Below are positions 1-8,139 of a stretch of DNA of 64,000 nt, piece after piece. A model generated the notes under the pieces. The model did no database searches and was not told the DNA's origin. It saw only the letters and a program-made list of their open reading frames with translations. Each line of letters opens with the position of its first letter. Position 1 is the stretch's first letter. The position numbers were made by a program, and so were the translations under genes. The stretch comes from an uncultured Proteiniphilum sp. (GTDB taxonomy: Bacteria; Bacteroidota; Bacteroidia; Bacteroidales; Dysgonomonadaceae), in NCBI GenBank assembly GCA_927407015.1, contig CAKMJT010000045.1:1-64000 (forward strand), in the 5' to 3' direction.

Positions 1-51
1 TTTTGCAGGTTTTTGTGCTTTCCGGAATCAGTTTTTATGGATCAATCAGGA

Positions 52-1008
52 TTAAGAGAAGTTTCTGTGATCGCTTATTCTTAACAAGATGACATATCCT
101 ACCCTGTGCACCTTTAGGCGCATTTGGTTTTGATAGTTAAAAAATTTATTGAATTTAGAGCTGTCAAAATAATAGTCTCGGTCATATTGGTAATTCATTT
201 CGGCTAATTCTGCCATCATTGGTACAAATATCCCAAGCCCTTTAATCAACCAATTGGGTAAAATGCTATATTTTGGTTCACAATTCATTTCTCTTGCAAA
301 AAGTTCTATCCATTCCTTTCCTGTTATTTTATGCGAGTCAGTCGGTAAGTTCCATATTTGGTTGTATGTTTGTTCTGTATTACCGAGCATTGCAGTTCCT
401 TTTGCAAGTTCTGGCACATAACCAAAGCTGTGTACTTTTTCTGCATTGCAAAACCATTGAGCTTTTTTAGCTTTTAAAAATTTGTCATAAACCAAGTTCA
501 TAATTATACTGTTTGCGCGTGAAGTGCCACCAAAAAAATCGGGGGCTCTTGCAATAATTGCTTGTAAATTATCTTCATTAACACTTTTTAAAATCTGTTT
601 ATCTATTTCGGCTCTAATTTCTCCCTTTTTGCTTGTTGGACTTAAAGGTGATGATTCCGTTATATGATTTACATTGTCTCCACCAATTGCATAAATATTA
701 TCAAAAAAAACAAGTTTTGAATTGTATTTCAAACAAGCATTAATAACTGATTGCATAAAAGGTACCCAATTTTGTTTCCAAATCTTTGTTTTGTATGGAA
801 AACCAATAGTTACATAAACGATTGATGAACCTTCAATTGATTTGAATACATTTTCTTTTTGAGTTAAGTCAGAGGGAAATAAAATGTCAGTTGGATTTAC
901 TTTTTTTGGATTTCTACTCACTAATTTTATTTCAGTTGAGTATTTTGTCAACTCTTTAGCAAGTTCGATTCCAATTGCCCCGTTTGCTCCTAATATCGTT
1001 TGTGTCAT
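52..1008 (-). CDS. NAD(P)-binding nucleoside-diphosphate-sugar epimerase/dehydratase-like protein
   Basis: A 318-residue protein of the extended SDR / NmrA-like group. The N-terminus shows a Rossmann fold, with a glycine-rich loop (ILGANGAIG, residues 5-13), a basic stretch after beta-2 (LVSRNPKK), and FFDNIYAIGG and RAPDFFGG further on. Proteins of this type bind NAD(P) and act on small carbonyl or sugar substrates; the substrate cannot be told. The last 25 or so residues are basic and do not resemble the usual end of the family. Another frame stays open across this stretch, so a 3' frameshift is possible. The gene is convergent with nothing and stands apart from the intron to its right. Confidence 0.72.
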   Translation of the reverse strand: MTQTILGANGAIGIELAKELTKYSTEIKLVSRNPKKVNPTDILFPSDLTQKENVFKSIEGSSIVYVTIGFPYKTKIWKQNWVPFMQSVINACLKYNSKLVFFDNIYAIGGDNVNHITESSPLSPTSKKGEIRAEIDKQILKSVNEDNLQAIIARAPDFFGGTSRANSIIMNLVYDKFLKAKKAQWFCNAEKVHSFGYVPELAKGTAMLGNTEQTYNQIWNLPTDSHKITGKEWIELFAREMNCEPKYSILPNWLIKGLGIFVPMMAELAEMNYQYDRDYYFDSSKFNKFFNYQNQMRLKVHRVGYVILLRISDHRNFS

Positions 1009-1052
1009 TAAGTTAAATTATATATTTGGTTTTTGTGAAAGGATGTCGTTTT

Positions 1053-1188
1053 TTACAATGACCGCCAACGGTCACATGTATGAAACGTTGGGGATTGCGG
1101 GCTTCGTCTCTGTCTGCCGTTGCAAAAGCTAATGTGGGGCAGAAACTTTCATATAACCACTTAAACCCCAATGTTTTATACATGATGT
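1053..1188. repeat. Large imperfect inverted repeat interrupted by the group II intron
   Basis: The left arm ends in CATGTATGAAACGTTGGGG (about 1075-1093). The right arm begins with CCCCAATGTTTTATACATG (about 1166-1184). After removal of the intron at 1188/5009, the right arm continues into AGCAACTGGGCGTTG and pairs with the start of the left arm, giving arms of about 38 bases around a loop of about 70. Class IIC introns are known to choose sites at folded DNA (terminators, attC), so this hairpin is a plausible target. Whether it is an attC site, a MITE or a cellular RNA end is not decided. Confidence 0.55.
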
Positions 1189-1763
1189 GTGCGCCCTGCA
1201 TGAGCAGAGCGCACCTGCTGCAAGCAACAGTAAAATTTCAAAATTACAAATAATTTTGGTTAAACAATGCTCTAAGCAGGTGTATTTTTCCAGGGGGTGC
1301 AAGTCCCTTATGCACGGGGTCGTGCCCGAAGCATTAGCAAGTCGCAAGCTGGTTGTTGGTGACGACAGCAGTGAAGGAAGCGAGACTGCAAAATCCGGTA
1401 CTGACGAACAGAAACGGTATATGAGGCATAATTGTCTTGGGTAAGCAACCACATCATTGTAACGCCCAAAAGGTAGTTTGTGGACAGATATGTAGATACC
1501 GCAGGGATTGGAGGAAGGAAAAAGCTCTTACCGGGGGAGATCTCTAAGCAGTAAAATGTAATGAGAAGTCAGCCGAGGTCATAGTAATTACGGAAAACGA
1601 GCCGGCAAGTGATAGAAATCCAGAGAGTCGGAGGTCTCACGAACGTAATGAAGGACTGAACGTTAAGAAGTTTTTAATGCGACATGGATTTTCAGCAATG
1701 AAATAGCCTGTAGCAAGCGAAACAGGGCAAGAGAAGATGATTAAATGAGCAAACAAAAACGAA
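1189..1763 (+). ncRNA. Ribozyme domains I-III/IV of the outer intron
   Basis: This stretch has no credible protein; the small reading frames here are shadows. It holds structured intron RNA, with many short blocks shared with known class IIC ribozymes (GTGACGAC, GAAGGAAGCGAGACTGC, TATGAGGCATAA, GTAGATACCGCAGG, AGAAGTCAGCCGAGGTCATAGTA). It leads directly into the maturase start codon. Confidence 0.75.
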
Positions 1764-3065
1764 ATGGAATTGATCGAGCAAGTGATTAACCGTCACAACA
1801 TGATGCGTGCATTGCAACAGGTCAGGCAGAACAAAGGTTCGGCAGGAGTTGACCGGATGCCTGTAAGCGAACTATACGACCACCTGACAAAGAACAGGGA
1901 AAGTATAGGGCAATCATTGTTAAATGGCACTTACTTGCCACAACCCATTTTGGGGGTAGAGATACCCAAGGGAAATGGGAAGACACGTCTTTTAGGTGTG
2001 CCTACCGTGGTTGACCGAATGCTTCAACAAGCCGTAGGGCAAGTTTTAGCCAACCGGTTCGAAATGGAATTTGAGGATTACAGTTATGGATTTCGCCCGA
2101 ATAAGAATGCCCTGCAAGCGGTACTCAAAGCATTGGAGTATATAAACAATGGTTATCAGGATATAGTAGACATTGACCTGAAGAGCTTCTTTGACGAAGT
2201 AGACCACTGCATTTTGCTGCAATTGTTGTATCGCAAGGTAAAATGCCCGCTTACGCTGCGTCTTATCCGCAAATGGCTGCGAGCGCCGATTTTAATCAAC
2301 GGGAAGTTAGTCAAACGCCGAAAAGGAGTACCACAGGGCAGTCCGCTGAGCCCGATTCTCTCCAATATCATGTTAGATGAATTGGATAAAGAATTAGACA
2401 GACGTGGATTAAAGTCTGTCCGCTATGCTGACGACTTTAGCATTTATTGCAAAAGCCAATGGCAAGCCCGCAAAACAGGCAACGAGATCTTTCTCTTTCT
2501 AAAGAGTAAACTACACCTGCCTATTAATCGGGAGAAAAGTGGAATCCGTCGCCCCGTAAACTTTTCGCTATTAGGATATGGTTTTGTGCCCACTTACAAA
2601 AAGGGGGAAAAAGGCAAATACCAGCTGGTGGTAAGCGGCAAAGGATGGAAAAACCTGAAACTAAAACTCAAAGCCATCACCCGAAAAACCACACCCGCCA
2701 GTTTCGATGAGCGTATCCACAAACTGAAAGAAGTACAGCGAGGCTGGCTTCAATACTACCGCATGGCAAGTATCCAGGAAAAACTCAAAGATGTGGATGG
2801 GTGGGTGCGTAACCGGTTACGTTGCTGTATCTGGAAACAATGGAAGAAATCCGAACGAAGACGGAAAAACCTGATACGTTTGGGCGTTGACCTTGAACAC
2901 GCATACAGCCACAGCCGTAGCCGAATGGGTACATGGGCGGTCGCCTGTAGCCCTATTTTGAAAACCACCATCACGGTGGAACGTCTGCAACAACGCGGTT
3001 ACGAACCTATGTTTACTTATTATCAGAAAATTGCTCCATTTCTTAACGAACCGCTGTATACGTGA
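1764..3065 (+). CDS. ltrA: Group II intron reverse transcriptase/maturase (class C type)
   Basis: A 433-residue intron-encoded protein that helps fold and splice the outer intron and copies it into DNA. RT blocks are in order: KGSAGVDRM near 24, IPKGNGKTRLLGVPTVVDRM near 65-85, YGFRPNKNALQA near 110, DIDLKSFFDEVDH, GVPQGSPLSPILSN, the catalytic RYADDF near 220, and LLGYGF. A basic thumb/X domain follows (RGWLQYYRM, VRNRLRCCIWKQWKK). There is no C-terminal HNH nuclease domain, as usual for class C. The stop codon lies inside the terminal loop of domain V, so the gene and ribozyme overlap. Distinct in sequence from the second maturase downstream. Confidence 0.93.
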   Translation: MELIEQVINRHNMMRALQQVRQNKGSAGVDRMPVSELYDHLTKNRESIGQSLLNGTYLPQPILGVEIPKGNGKTRLLGVPTVVDRMLQQAVGQVLANRFEMEFEDYSYGFRPNKNALQAVLKALEYINNGYQDIVDIDLKSFFDEVDHCILLQLLYRKVKCPLTLRLIRKWLRAPILINGKLVKRRKGVPQGSPLSPILSNIMLDELDKELDRRGLKSVRYADDFSIYCKSQWQARKTGNEIFLFLKSKLHLPINREKSGIRRPVNFSLLGYGFVPTYKKGEKGKYQLVVSGKGWKNLKLKLKAITRKTTPASFDERIHKLKEVQRGWLQYYRMASIQEKLKDVDGWVRNRLRCCIWKQWKKSERRRKNLIRLGVDLEHAYSHSRSRMGTWAVACSPILKTTITVERLQQRGYEPMFTYYQKIAPFLNEPLYT

Positions 3066-3083
3066 ACCGTACGTACAGTGGTG
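3048..3083 (+). ncRNA. Domain V of the outer intron
   Basis: ACCGCTGTA (3050-3058) pairs with TACAGTGGT (3074-3082). A two-base CG bulge (3072-3073) and an upper stem TACG/CGTA around TGAAC complete the catalytic hairpin. The catalytic triad appears to be CGC, as in class IIC introns. The maturase stop TGA (3063-3065) forms part of the loop. Confidence 0.85.
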
Positions 3084-3604
3084 GTGTGCTGCGAGGGTCT
3101 ACAAGACCCGTAACTGGTTGAAAGATGGAAGGAGGCCTTCCGCTGTCGGCAAACAGGTGCCGGCAGCAAACCGGCAAGTGCCGCTTACGTTACAAGACGT
3201 GGGTGGTGAACGACTTGTTAAAAGGCAATGATAAATTGTCAGGTACGTAAATGGAAGATGAACGCAAGTGAACCGTCGATGAAGCATCGAAAGTGCGTTA
3301 GTTTACATCAGAACTGAACTCTCACCACAAGTTCAGGATAAGGAATGGGGGATACCTGTATCGCTGCCCGTTTCGGTGTACGGTGTCAAGACGGCATGAT
3401 CCATTTACAGGCTTTGAATCGGAACGCAGGAACCTGCTTTGGAATGTCAAGGGAAAATACACAAGTGAAAGAAACACGAGGTAGAAATACTGAAGACCAA
3501 AGCAGGGGCGGATTACTCCGTAGTAGTGACGAAACTCCTGTAATGTGAGGGGAGCGAAGGGAGTAACTTATTCAGCAAATTGAATTGAACAACTTGGATT
3601 AAGG
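3084..3604 (+). ncRNA. 5' ribozyme domains of the inner intron
   Basis: This is 521 bases of structured RNA between the intron start and the maturase. It has complementary blocks such as GGGTCTACAAGACCC near 3094 and GGCCTTCC/GCCGGC-rich stems. No protein of its own is believed here. Confidence 0.7.
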
Positions 3605-4873
3605 ATGAAGCAATTACAAGGAGCAAAACCATTTAACATTGACCGTTGGGAATTATATCATGCGTACGAGCAGGTAAAATCCAAGCGGGGTAGTGCCGGT
3701 ATCGATGATATCGGATTAGCGGAATACGGGAAGGAACTCAAAGGCAACCTCTATAAATTATGGAATCGTATGAGTTCGGGAAGCTATATGCCCAAAGCCG
3801 TCAAACTTGTAGAAATACCGAAAGCAAACGGTGGAACCCGTGCGTTAGGTATCCCGACTGTTGAGGACAGGATAGCCCAAATGCTCGTAGTTCGCCTAAT
3901 AGAACCGTCTATTGATGCGGTTTTCCATGAGGACTCCCATGGTTACCGGCCGAACAAATCGGCACATGAAGCCATAGGAAAGGCTCGGGAGCGCTGTTGG
4001 CGATATGACTGGGTGTTGGATATGGACATAAGCAAGTTCTTTGACACGATAGACCACAGACTTCTGATGAAAGCGGTGGAACGTCATGTGGAGGAAAAAT
4101 GGATGTTGTTGTATATACGGCGTTGGCTTGTAGTCCCGTATCAGAAAACCGATGGCGAGATTATGGAAAGGACTTGCGGAGTACCGCAAGGTTCAGTAAT
4201 CGGCCCGATTCTGGCAAACCTGTATCTTCACTACAGTTTTGATAAATGGATGGAAATAAACCATCCCTCCATCAAGTTTGAACGGTACGCGGATGATACT
4301 GTATGCCACTGTCGAAGCCGCGAAGAAGCGGAGTTTCTGCTTGAAATACTATCGGACAGATTTTCCGTTTGCAAGTTGAGTCTTAACGTTGATAAAACGA
4401 AAATCGTGTATTGTAAGGACGACAGGAGACGGAAGGATCATCCCAACGTCTCTTTTGACTTTTTGGGTCATACGTTCTGTCCCCGCAAAACCATGAATAG
4501 GGCTCAACGAAAAGCCTTTACCCGTTTTCTCCCTGATATCAGTCAAAAAGCGAAGAAACGTATTAAAAACACGATGCGTTCATGGAAACTCAAATCAAAG
4601 TCTCACACCCCTTTGGACTTAATAGCATCGGAAGTGAATCCAGTAGTACGAGGATGGATGAATTATTACGGGAAGTACTGTATGCATTCCATGAAAGGTA
4701 TAATGGACGACTTTAATCTTATGCTATCCCGCTGGGCAAAAGCCAAATATAAACGTTTCAAAAGAAAACCTGTTTATTTGGCTCTTAAATGGCTTGGCGG
4801 TATTGCAAAAAGAGAACCGATGTTTTATCACTGGAAGCTTGGAATATATCCCAAGAATGTGAAATGTTATTGA
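3605..4873 (+). CDS. ltrA: Group II intron reverse transcriptase/maturase of the inner intron
   Basis: A 422-residue maturase. RT blocks: KRGSAGIDDIGL near 28, EIPKANGGTRALGIPTVEDR near 70, SHGYRPNKSAHEAIGKA, DMDISKFFDTIDH, GVPQGSVIGPILANLYLHY, and the catalytic ERYADDT near 227 with Thr in place of the usual Phe. The X/thumb region includes RGWMNYYGKY and RWAKAKYKRFKRKP. It lacks the DNA-binding/HNH endonuclease tail, so mobility would depend on replication-fork priming or on folded targets. It would assist splicing of the inner intron, which must leave before the outer intron can fold. Confidence 0.92.
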   Translation: MKQLQGAKPFNIDRWELYHAYEQVKSKRGSAGIDDIGLAEYGKELKGNLYKLWNRMSSGSYMPKAVKLVEIPKANGGTRALGIPTVEDRIAQMLVVRLIEPSIDAVFHEDSHGYRPNKSAHEAIGKARERCWRYDWVLDMDISKFFDTIDHRLLMKAVERHVEEKWMLLYIRRWLVVPYQKTDGEIMERTCGVPQGSVIGPILANLYLHYSFDKWMEINHPSIKFERYADDTVCHCRSREEAEFLLEILSDRFSVCKLSLNVDKTKIVYCKDDRRRKDHPNVSFDFLGHTFCPRKTMNRAQRKAFTRFLPDISQKAKKRIKNTMRSWKLKSKSHTPLDLIASEVNPVVRGWMNYYGKYCMHSMKGIMDDFNLMLSRWAKAKYKRFKRKPVYLALKWLGGIAKREPMFYHWKLGIYPKNVKCY

Positions 4874-4886
4874 GGTTGAATAAGAA

Positions 4887-4920
4887 GAGCCGTGTGAAAT
4901 GAGAGTTTCACGCACGGTTC
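4887..4920 (+). ncRNA. Domain V of the inner intron
   Basis: GAGCCGTG (4887-4894) pairs with CACGGTTC (4913-4920). Above a CG bulge, TGAAA pairs with TTTCA. It is a 34-base hairpin with the AGC catalytic triad and is followed by domain VI and the intron end at 4960. Confidence 0.9.
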
Positions 4921-5008
4921 TGTGAGAGGTTTAAGGTGAAATCCCTTTTATCTACTCGACTGAGAGGCTCTCCCCGTCAGCCAAGGCTGGCGGGGCAGTC
5001 TACTCGAT

Positions 5009-5257
5009 TAGCAACTGGGCGTTGATTCTTCCAGTCTGTTTTTCAGTCATTTAAGGTTTTGTTAATTGTCTTTTCTGTCCGCACGAAACTGTCAACGGAG
5101 CACAAATTTATTTTGTTTTTTTTTGTGGGAGGGCAACCCTAAAACCGCCCTTAAAGGCGGTTACTTGGGCTGGCTTTGTAAGCTCTTTGGCAAGCTTTGG
5201 TCGTGCGGCGGCTCGTGGGGCTTGCCAATGTGCTTACAAATAGGGTGGGCTTTTCCA
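5009..5257. other. Intergenic stretch: 3' exon of the twintron, then a large hairpin
   Basis: It holds the remaining arm of the inverted repeat (AGCAACTGGGCGTTG), a poly-T tract near 5110-5127, a small stem (ACCGCCCTTAAAGGCGGT near 5143-5160) and the large hairpin listed separately. No gene is seen. Confidence 0.5.
5175..5240. repeat. Large hairpin, copy 1 (left side of metal island)
   Basis: Two 21-base arms at 5175-5195 and 5220-5240. TTTGTAAGC and TGGCAAGC in the left arm pair with GCTTGCCA and GCTTACAAA in the right; the central four bases (TCTT opposite ATGT) are only partly paired. The loop is GT-rich (TTTGGTCGTGCGGCGGCTCG). The same architecture, with the same unpaired core (GCTCTTT on the left, AATGTGC on the right), occurs at 22703-22769 in the same orientation. 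Confidence 0.7.
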
Positions 5258-5917
5258 TCAGCTTCTCACTGTTTTACCCAATGCTTCTAACAACTGCGGA
5301 TTATCCTCTAAACCAATCTTTGCTACTGCATAGAATTCACTCATCCAATCATCTATTTTGGCAAATGCAGCATCTTTTATTTTTGTTGCATCTTGTAATT
5401 CCCCTTTTTCTTTCAGATAAATTGCTCTTGCTGCTTCTAATCCAGATATTAGGGTGTTTGCTGCTGTCAAGTCGTCAACTGATATTTTTAAACGAGCTAA
5501 TTTACCTTGAATAGCAGAATCGGCAGATGCAACACTGTAAAACTTTTTTGCTGCTTCTAACCATTTTATATATGTCCGTGGCATTACGCCTGAAATGGCT
5601 AATTTATCTGCGATTAATGAATCATTTCGGAATACAACTTTAGCTTTTTTTCGATGGGTGTTAAATGTGTCTTCTAATTGCTCCTTTTTACTTGAAAAAT
5701 CTGCGTAAGCGGCAGATGTTTCATCATCTTCGGTTTTGTTTGCATCGTATGCAGTCCGGGTTTTTGTAAGCAATGCTTTACCTTCTGCGATAACTACTGA
5801 ATCATAACCTAAATCAGCCATAATAGCCGCAATTTCAGGTTGGGTCTCCGCATTTTCCAAAGCTACCCGGTACAATTCCAAAGTTGCTGTGTCTGTAAGT
5901 TTTGTTCGTGATGCCAT
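5258..5917 (-). CDS. Uncharacterised alpha-helical protein, 219 residues
   Basis: A soluble, helix-rich protein with no signal peptide or membrane segment. Alanine- and lysine-rich heptad-like stretches (TKTRTAYDANKTEDDE, FSSKKEQLEDTF) suggest coiled coil. I do not recognise a functional domain. It has 17 bases between its start and a possible short upstream frame on the same strand. It lies at the left edge of the metal island, but nothing in it suggests metal binding, as it has no Cys and few His. Confidence 0.7.
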   Translation of the reverse strand: MASRTKLTDTATLELYRVALENAETQPEIAAIMADLGYDSVVIAEGKALLTKTRTAYDANKTEDDETSAAYADFSSKKEQLEDTFNTHRKKAKVVFRNDSLIADKLAISGVMPRTYIKWLEAAKKFYSVASADSAIQGKLARLKISVDDLTAANTLISGLEAARAIYLKEKGELQDATKIKDAAFAKIDDWMSEFYAVAKIGLEDNPQLLEALGKTVRS

Positions 5918-5934
5918 AATTAAATTTTTAAAGG

Positions 5935-6111
5935 TTAATAATTAATTACATTTGGTTTTTTCGCTTTTACAATTCTGTTTTTCAGTCTTACAATTGCGTT
6001 ACCCCCACCGACATTTTCTCTATTCGGATTTGAAATTGATTTTTCCGACCGTACTGCAATATTTCCCCAACTTGCCAGTCTTTTTTTCCTTTCTACTATT
6101 GCATTTTTCAA
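5935..6111 (-). CDS. Possible short repetitive peptide with TTG start
   Basis: A frame of 58 codons starting at TTG stays open and ends 17 bases before the next gene. Its ends look like a degenerate repeat: KNAIV and then NAIVRLKNRIVKAKK. It lacks an ATG start, so it may be a non-coding leader or a remnant. Confidence 0.2.
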   Translation of the reverse strand: MKNAIVERKKRLASWGNIAVRSEKSISNPNRENVGGGNAIVRLKNRIVKAKKPNVINY

Positions 6112-6221
6112 ACTTACAACTGCTATTTTTCAACTTGATATTGTATTTGTAAAACTAAATGTTAAATATAATGAAAATACTTTTTGTAGGAACTCAGTTA
6201 CATTTCCGTTTTGTTAAAAAA

Positions 6222-6428
6222 TCAGCAACAACTTTCATTCTTTTGTATCGAAGGGCATTTTACCGAACCATATGAACAATAAACGCAGCAATCGCCTTTT
6301 TTGGGTTTTATAACAGCTTTGCACTTTTCACACTCATAGAAGAACTGGCATGAATCTTCAGGCATTTCTTCTTCTTTTTGATGCCCGCAATTTGGGCAGG
6401 TTATGATTGAGTGGTATTGAATTTTCAT
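6222..6428 (-). CDS. Small cysteine-rich GDCCVYCSYG-type protein
   Basis: A 68-residue protein with start chosen at 6428 (MKIQYHS); an upstream in-frame ATG at 6554 lies inside the preceding gene. It has paired cysteine knuckles (CPNCGH, CEKCKA) and the signature GDCCVYCSYGSVKCP, then a Cys-Cys end. Proteins with this signature are typical small companions of metal-efflux genes in Bacteroidota; zinc or other soft-metal binding is the likely role but not proven. It sits 13 bases downstream of a CDF transporter, as the last gene of the operon starting near 9859. Confidence 0.8.
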   Translation of the reverse strand: MKIQYHSIITCPNCGHQKEEEMPEDSCQFFYECEKCKAVIKPKKGDCCVYCSYGSVKCPSIQKNESCC

Positions 6429-6441
6429 ATCTATAAAGTTT

Positions 6442-7332
6442 TCAACAATCAGTTTTACATTCCTTTTCAATCCTTTCATTCTCAATTTGAAAGGTTGTGT
6501 GTCCAATTCCGAATTCGTGTTCAAGTTTCTTCTGCAGTTCAGAAATAAATTCATCGTTAAACCCTTTTGGCATTATCAGGTGGGCGGTTAAAGCTATTTG
6601 GTTGGTACTCATTGCCCAAACGTGTAAATCGTGAATATCGTTAACTCCATTTTGGGATAAAAGAAAGTTGCGTACTTTATCAAGTTTTATTTGTTTGGGT
6701 ACTGCATCCAGCGCTAAATCAATGGAATCAGTAAACAACCGCCATGTACCCCAAAGAATAACCAGAATAATGATAAAACTCATTACCGGGTCAATCCATT
6801 GAATTCCGGTGAGGTTAATCAATAGCCCGGCAGCTACTACACCTAACGACACCCCGGCATCGGCAGCCATGTGCAGGAATGCCCCTTTGATGTTCAGGTC
6901 GTCTTTTTGGCCTTTCATAAACAGCAAAGCCGTAATGGTATTGATTACTACGCCTATCCCGGCAACAATCATCACTTGCGTACCTGCCACGGGTTCTGGA
7001 TTTTTGAATTTTCCTACAGCATCCCAGCCAATTGCTATTACTGCTCCAAAAAGCAATAACGCATTGAGTATCGATACAAGAATGGTTGTTTTGCGAAGTC
7101 CGTATGTGTACTTTCCTTTTGGTTTTATGGAAGCGAGCCTGATTGCAGCCCAGGCAAAAATCAAACTCAGTACGTCGCTGGCGTTGTGGCCTGCATCGGC
7201 TAATAGTGCTGATGAGTTGGCTAACAGACCGTAAAATATTTCAACAGCAACAAAGGCGATGTTTAAACCTATGCCAATGGCAAAAGCTTTTCCGTAATTT
7301 TTTTGAGTTGTATGTTCATGCGAATGTGCCAT
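6442..7332 (-). CDS. czcD: Cation diffusion facilitator (zinc/cadmium exporter, CzcD/ZitB-like)
   Basis: A 296-residue inner-membrane antiporter expected to move Zn or similar divalent metals out of the cytoplasm against protons. The N-terminus is His-rich (MAHSHEHTTQ). Six membrane segments are readable; TM2 carries LLADAGHNASDVLS and TM5 carries FLHMAADAGVSLG, giving the H/D metal site. The cytosolic C-terminal domain shows DIHDLHVWAMS and GHTTFQIE. Start is taken at 7332 after the preceding gene ends; a longer start at 7350 overlaps it. It pairs with a second, unlike CDF immediately upstream. Confidence 0.93.
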   Translation of the reverse strand: MAHSHEHTTQKNYGKAFAIGIGLNIAFVAVEIFYGLLANSSALLADAGHNASDVLSLIFAWAAIRLASIKPKGKYTYGLRKTTILVSILNALLLFGAVIAIGWDAVGKFKNPEPVAGTQVMIVAGIGVVINTITALLFMKGQKDDLNIKGAFLHMAADAGVSLGVVAAGLLINLTGIQWIDPVMSFIIILVILWGTWRLFTDSIDLALDAVPKQIKLDKVRNFLLSQNGVNDIHDLHVWAMSTNQIALTAHLIMPKGFNDEFISELQKKLEHEFGIGHTTFQIENERIEKECKTDC

Positions 7333-7339
7333 GCTCTGT

Positions 7340-8134
7340 CTATTTACCAAGTTTCAATATCCTGAAAGCCCCCCTGACCACGATTAAAAATACAATTGCC
7401 CCAATGATTAAATCGGGATATTTTGATTGGGTCAACAATACCAAAACACCTGCAAGGATAACGCCCGTATTGATAATAATATCGTTTGATGTAAAAATCA
7501 TGGTAGCTTTCATGTGTGCTTCTTTGCTCTTTGACTTTTGCAACAGATATAGACAAACTGAATTCGCAATCAATGCCAGTATTGATACAATTATCATGGT
7601 TTGAAAATCCGGCACCTCTTCAAAACTGATAAACCTACGTATTACTTCTACGAGGCCTATCAGTGCCAATGCCAGTTGAAAATAGCCACTTAGTCGGGCT
7701 ACTTTTTTCTTGCGGGTTACAGTTGAGCCAACTGCCCAAAGGCTTAGGCCATAAACCAACGCGTCTGCCAGCATATCCAGTGAATCGGCAACCAGGCCCA
7801 TAGATTTTGAAATAAAACCTGTGGTAATTTCAATGAGAAAAAAAGCAAAATTGATAATCAGAACAGTCCAAAGCAGTTTCGATTGTACTGATGAATCGTC
7901 CTTGAATTCATCCTGTTGGACAACAATGGTTTCTTTGTGTTCCGTGCCCAATTTGAGTTCTTTAAGGTGTTTTTCGATTTCCTCATTTTCTTCGGAATGA
8001 AACACGGTGAGCTTCCGGTTTTCAATATCGAACACCAAACTTTTAATTGTGGAAAGCCCTTCCAGCTTCATCCTGATAAGGGATTCTTCGGAAGGGCAGT
8101 CCATTTTACTGATGGTAAATACAGATTTGAACAT
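7340..8134 (-). CDS. Cation-transporting protein with N-terminal HMA-like domain fused to a CDF membrane domain
   Basis: 264 residues. Residues 1-75 resemble a heavy-metal-associated fold, but the usual CxxC is reduced to one cysteine (SKMDCPSEES). The remainder is CDF-like, with SMGLVADSLDMLADALVYG and later FTSNDIIINTGVILAG. The large C-terminal cytosolic domain of classic CDFs is absent, so it may be a variant exporter, or a partner of the CDF encoded just downstream. It is 5 bases after the upstream gene. Confidence 0.85.
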   Translation of the reverse strand: MFKSVFTISKMDCPSEESLIRMKLEGLSTIKSLVFDIENRKLTVFHSEENEEIEKHLKELKLGTEHKETIVVQQDEFKDDSSVQSKLLWTVLIINFAFFLIEITTGFISKSMGLVADSLDMLADALVYGLSLWAVGSTVTRKKKVARLSGYFQLALALIGLVEVIRRFISFEEVPDFQTMIIVSILALIANSVCLYLLQKSKSKEAHMKATMIFTSNDIIINTGVILAGVLVLLTQSKYPDLIIGAIVFLIVVRGAFRILKLGK

Positions 8135-8139
8135 GTGAA

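Larger units (their letters stand above)
3084..4960 (+). mobile_element. Inner group II intron nested in the outer one (twintron)
   Basis: It starts with GTGTGCTGCGAGGG, matching GUGYG, and ends with CTACTCGAC. It carries its own 5' ribozyme (3084-3604), its own maturase (3605-4873) and a canonical domain V (4887-4920). It is inserted exactly after the 3' strand of the outer domain V; joining 3083 to 4961 restores the outer intron. The maturase is of a different lineage (YADDT, no nuclease domain). The class is not decided; it is not class C. Confidence 0.85.
1189..5008 (+). mobile_element. Outer group II intron, class IIC, interrupted by a second intron
   Basis: The 5' end GTGCGCCCTGCATG matches the GUGYG intron start and resembles the Oceanobacillus class IIC intron start. 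Domain I-like blocks follow at 1297-1560 (GGGTGCAAGTCCC, GTGACGACAGCAGTGAAGG, TTACCGGGGGAGATCT). The maturase gene lies at 1764-3065. Domain V is at 3048-3083. Domain VI and the 3' end, TGAGAGG to CTACTCGAT, are at 4961-5008, separated from domain V by the inner intron. Removing 3084-4960 restores the contiguous order seen in IIC introns (ACAGTGGTG joined to TGAGAGG). The 5' boundary could shift by two bases, since GTGTG occurs at 1187. Confidence 0.82.

Noticed and set aside
1129-1452. Frames on both strands in the intron 5' part
   Set aside because: The stretch is explained by ribozyme domain I.
3031-3548. Short plus-strand frames between the two maturases
   Set aside because: They lie in the inner intron's ribozyme domains.
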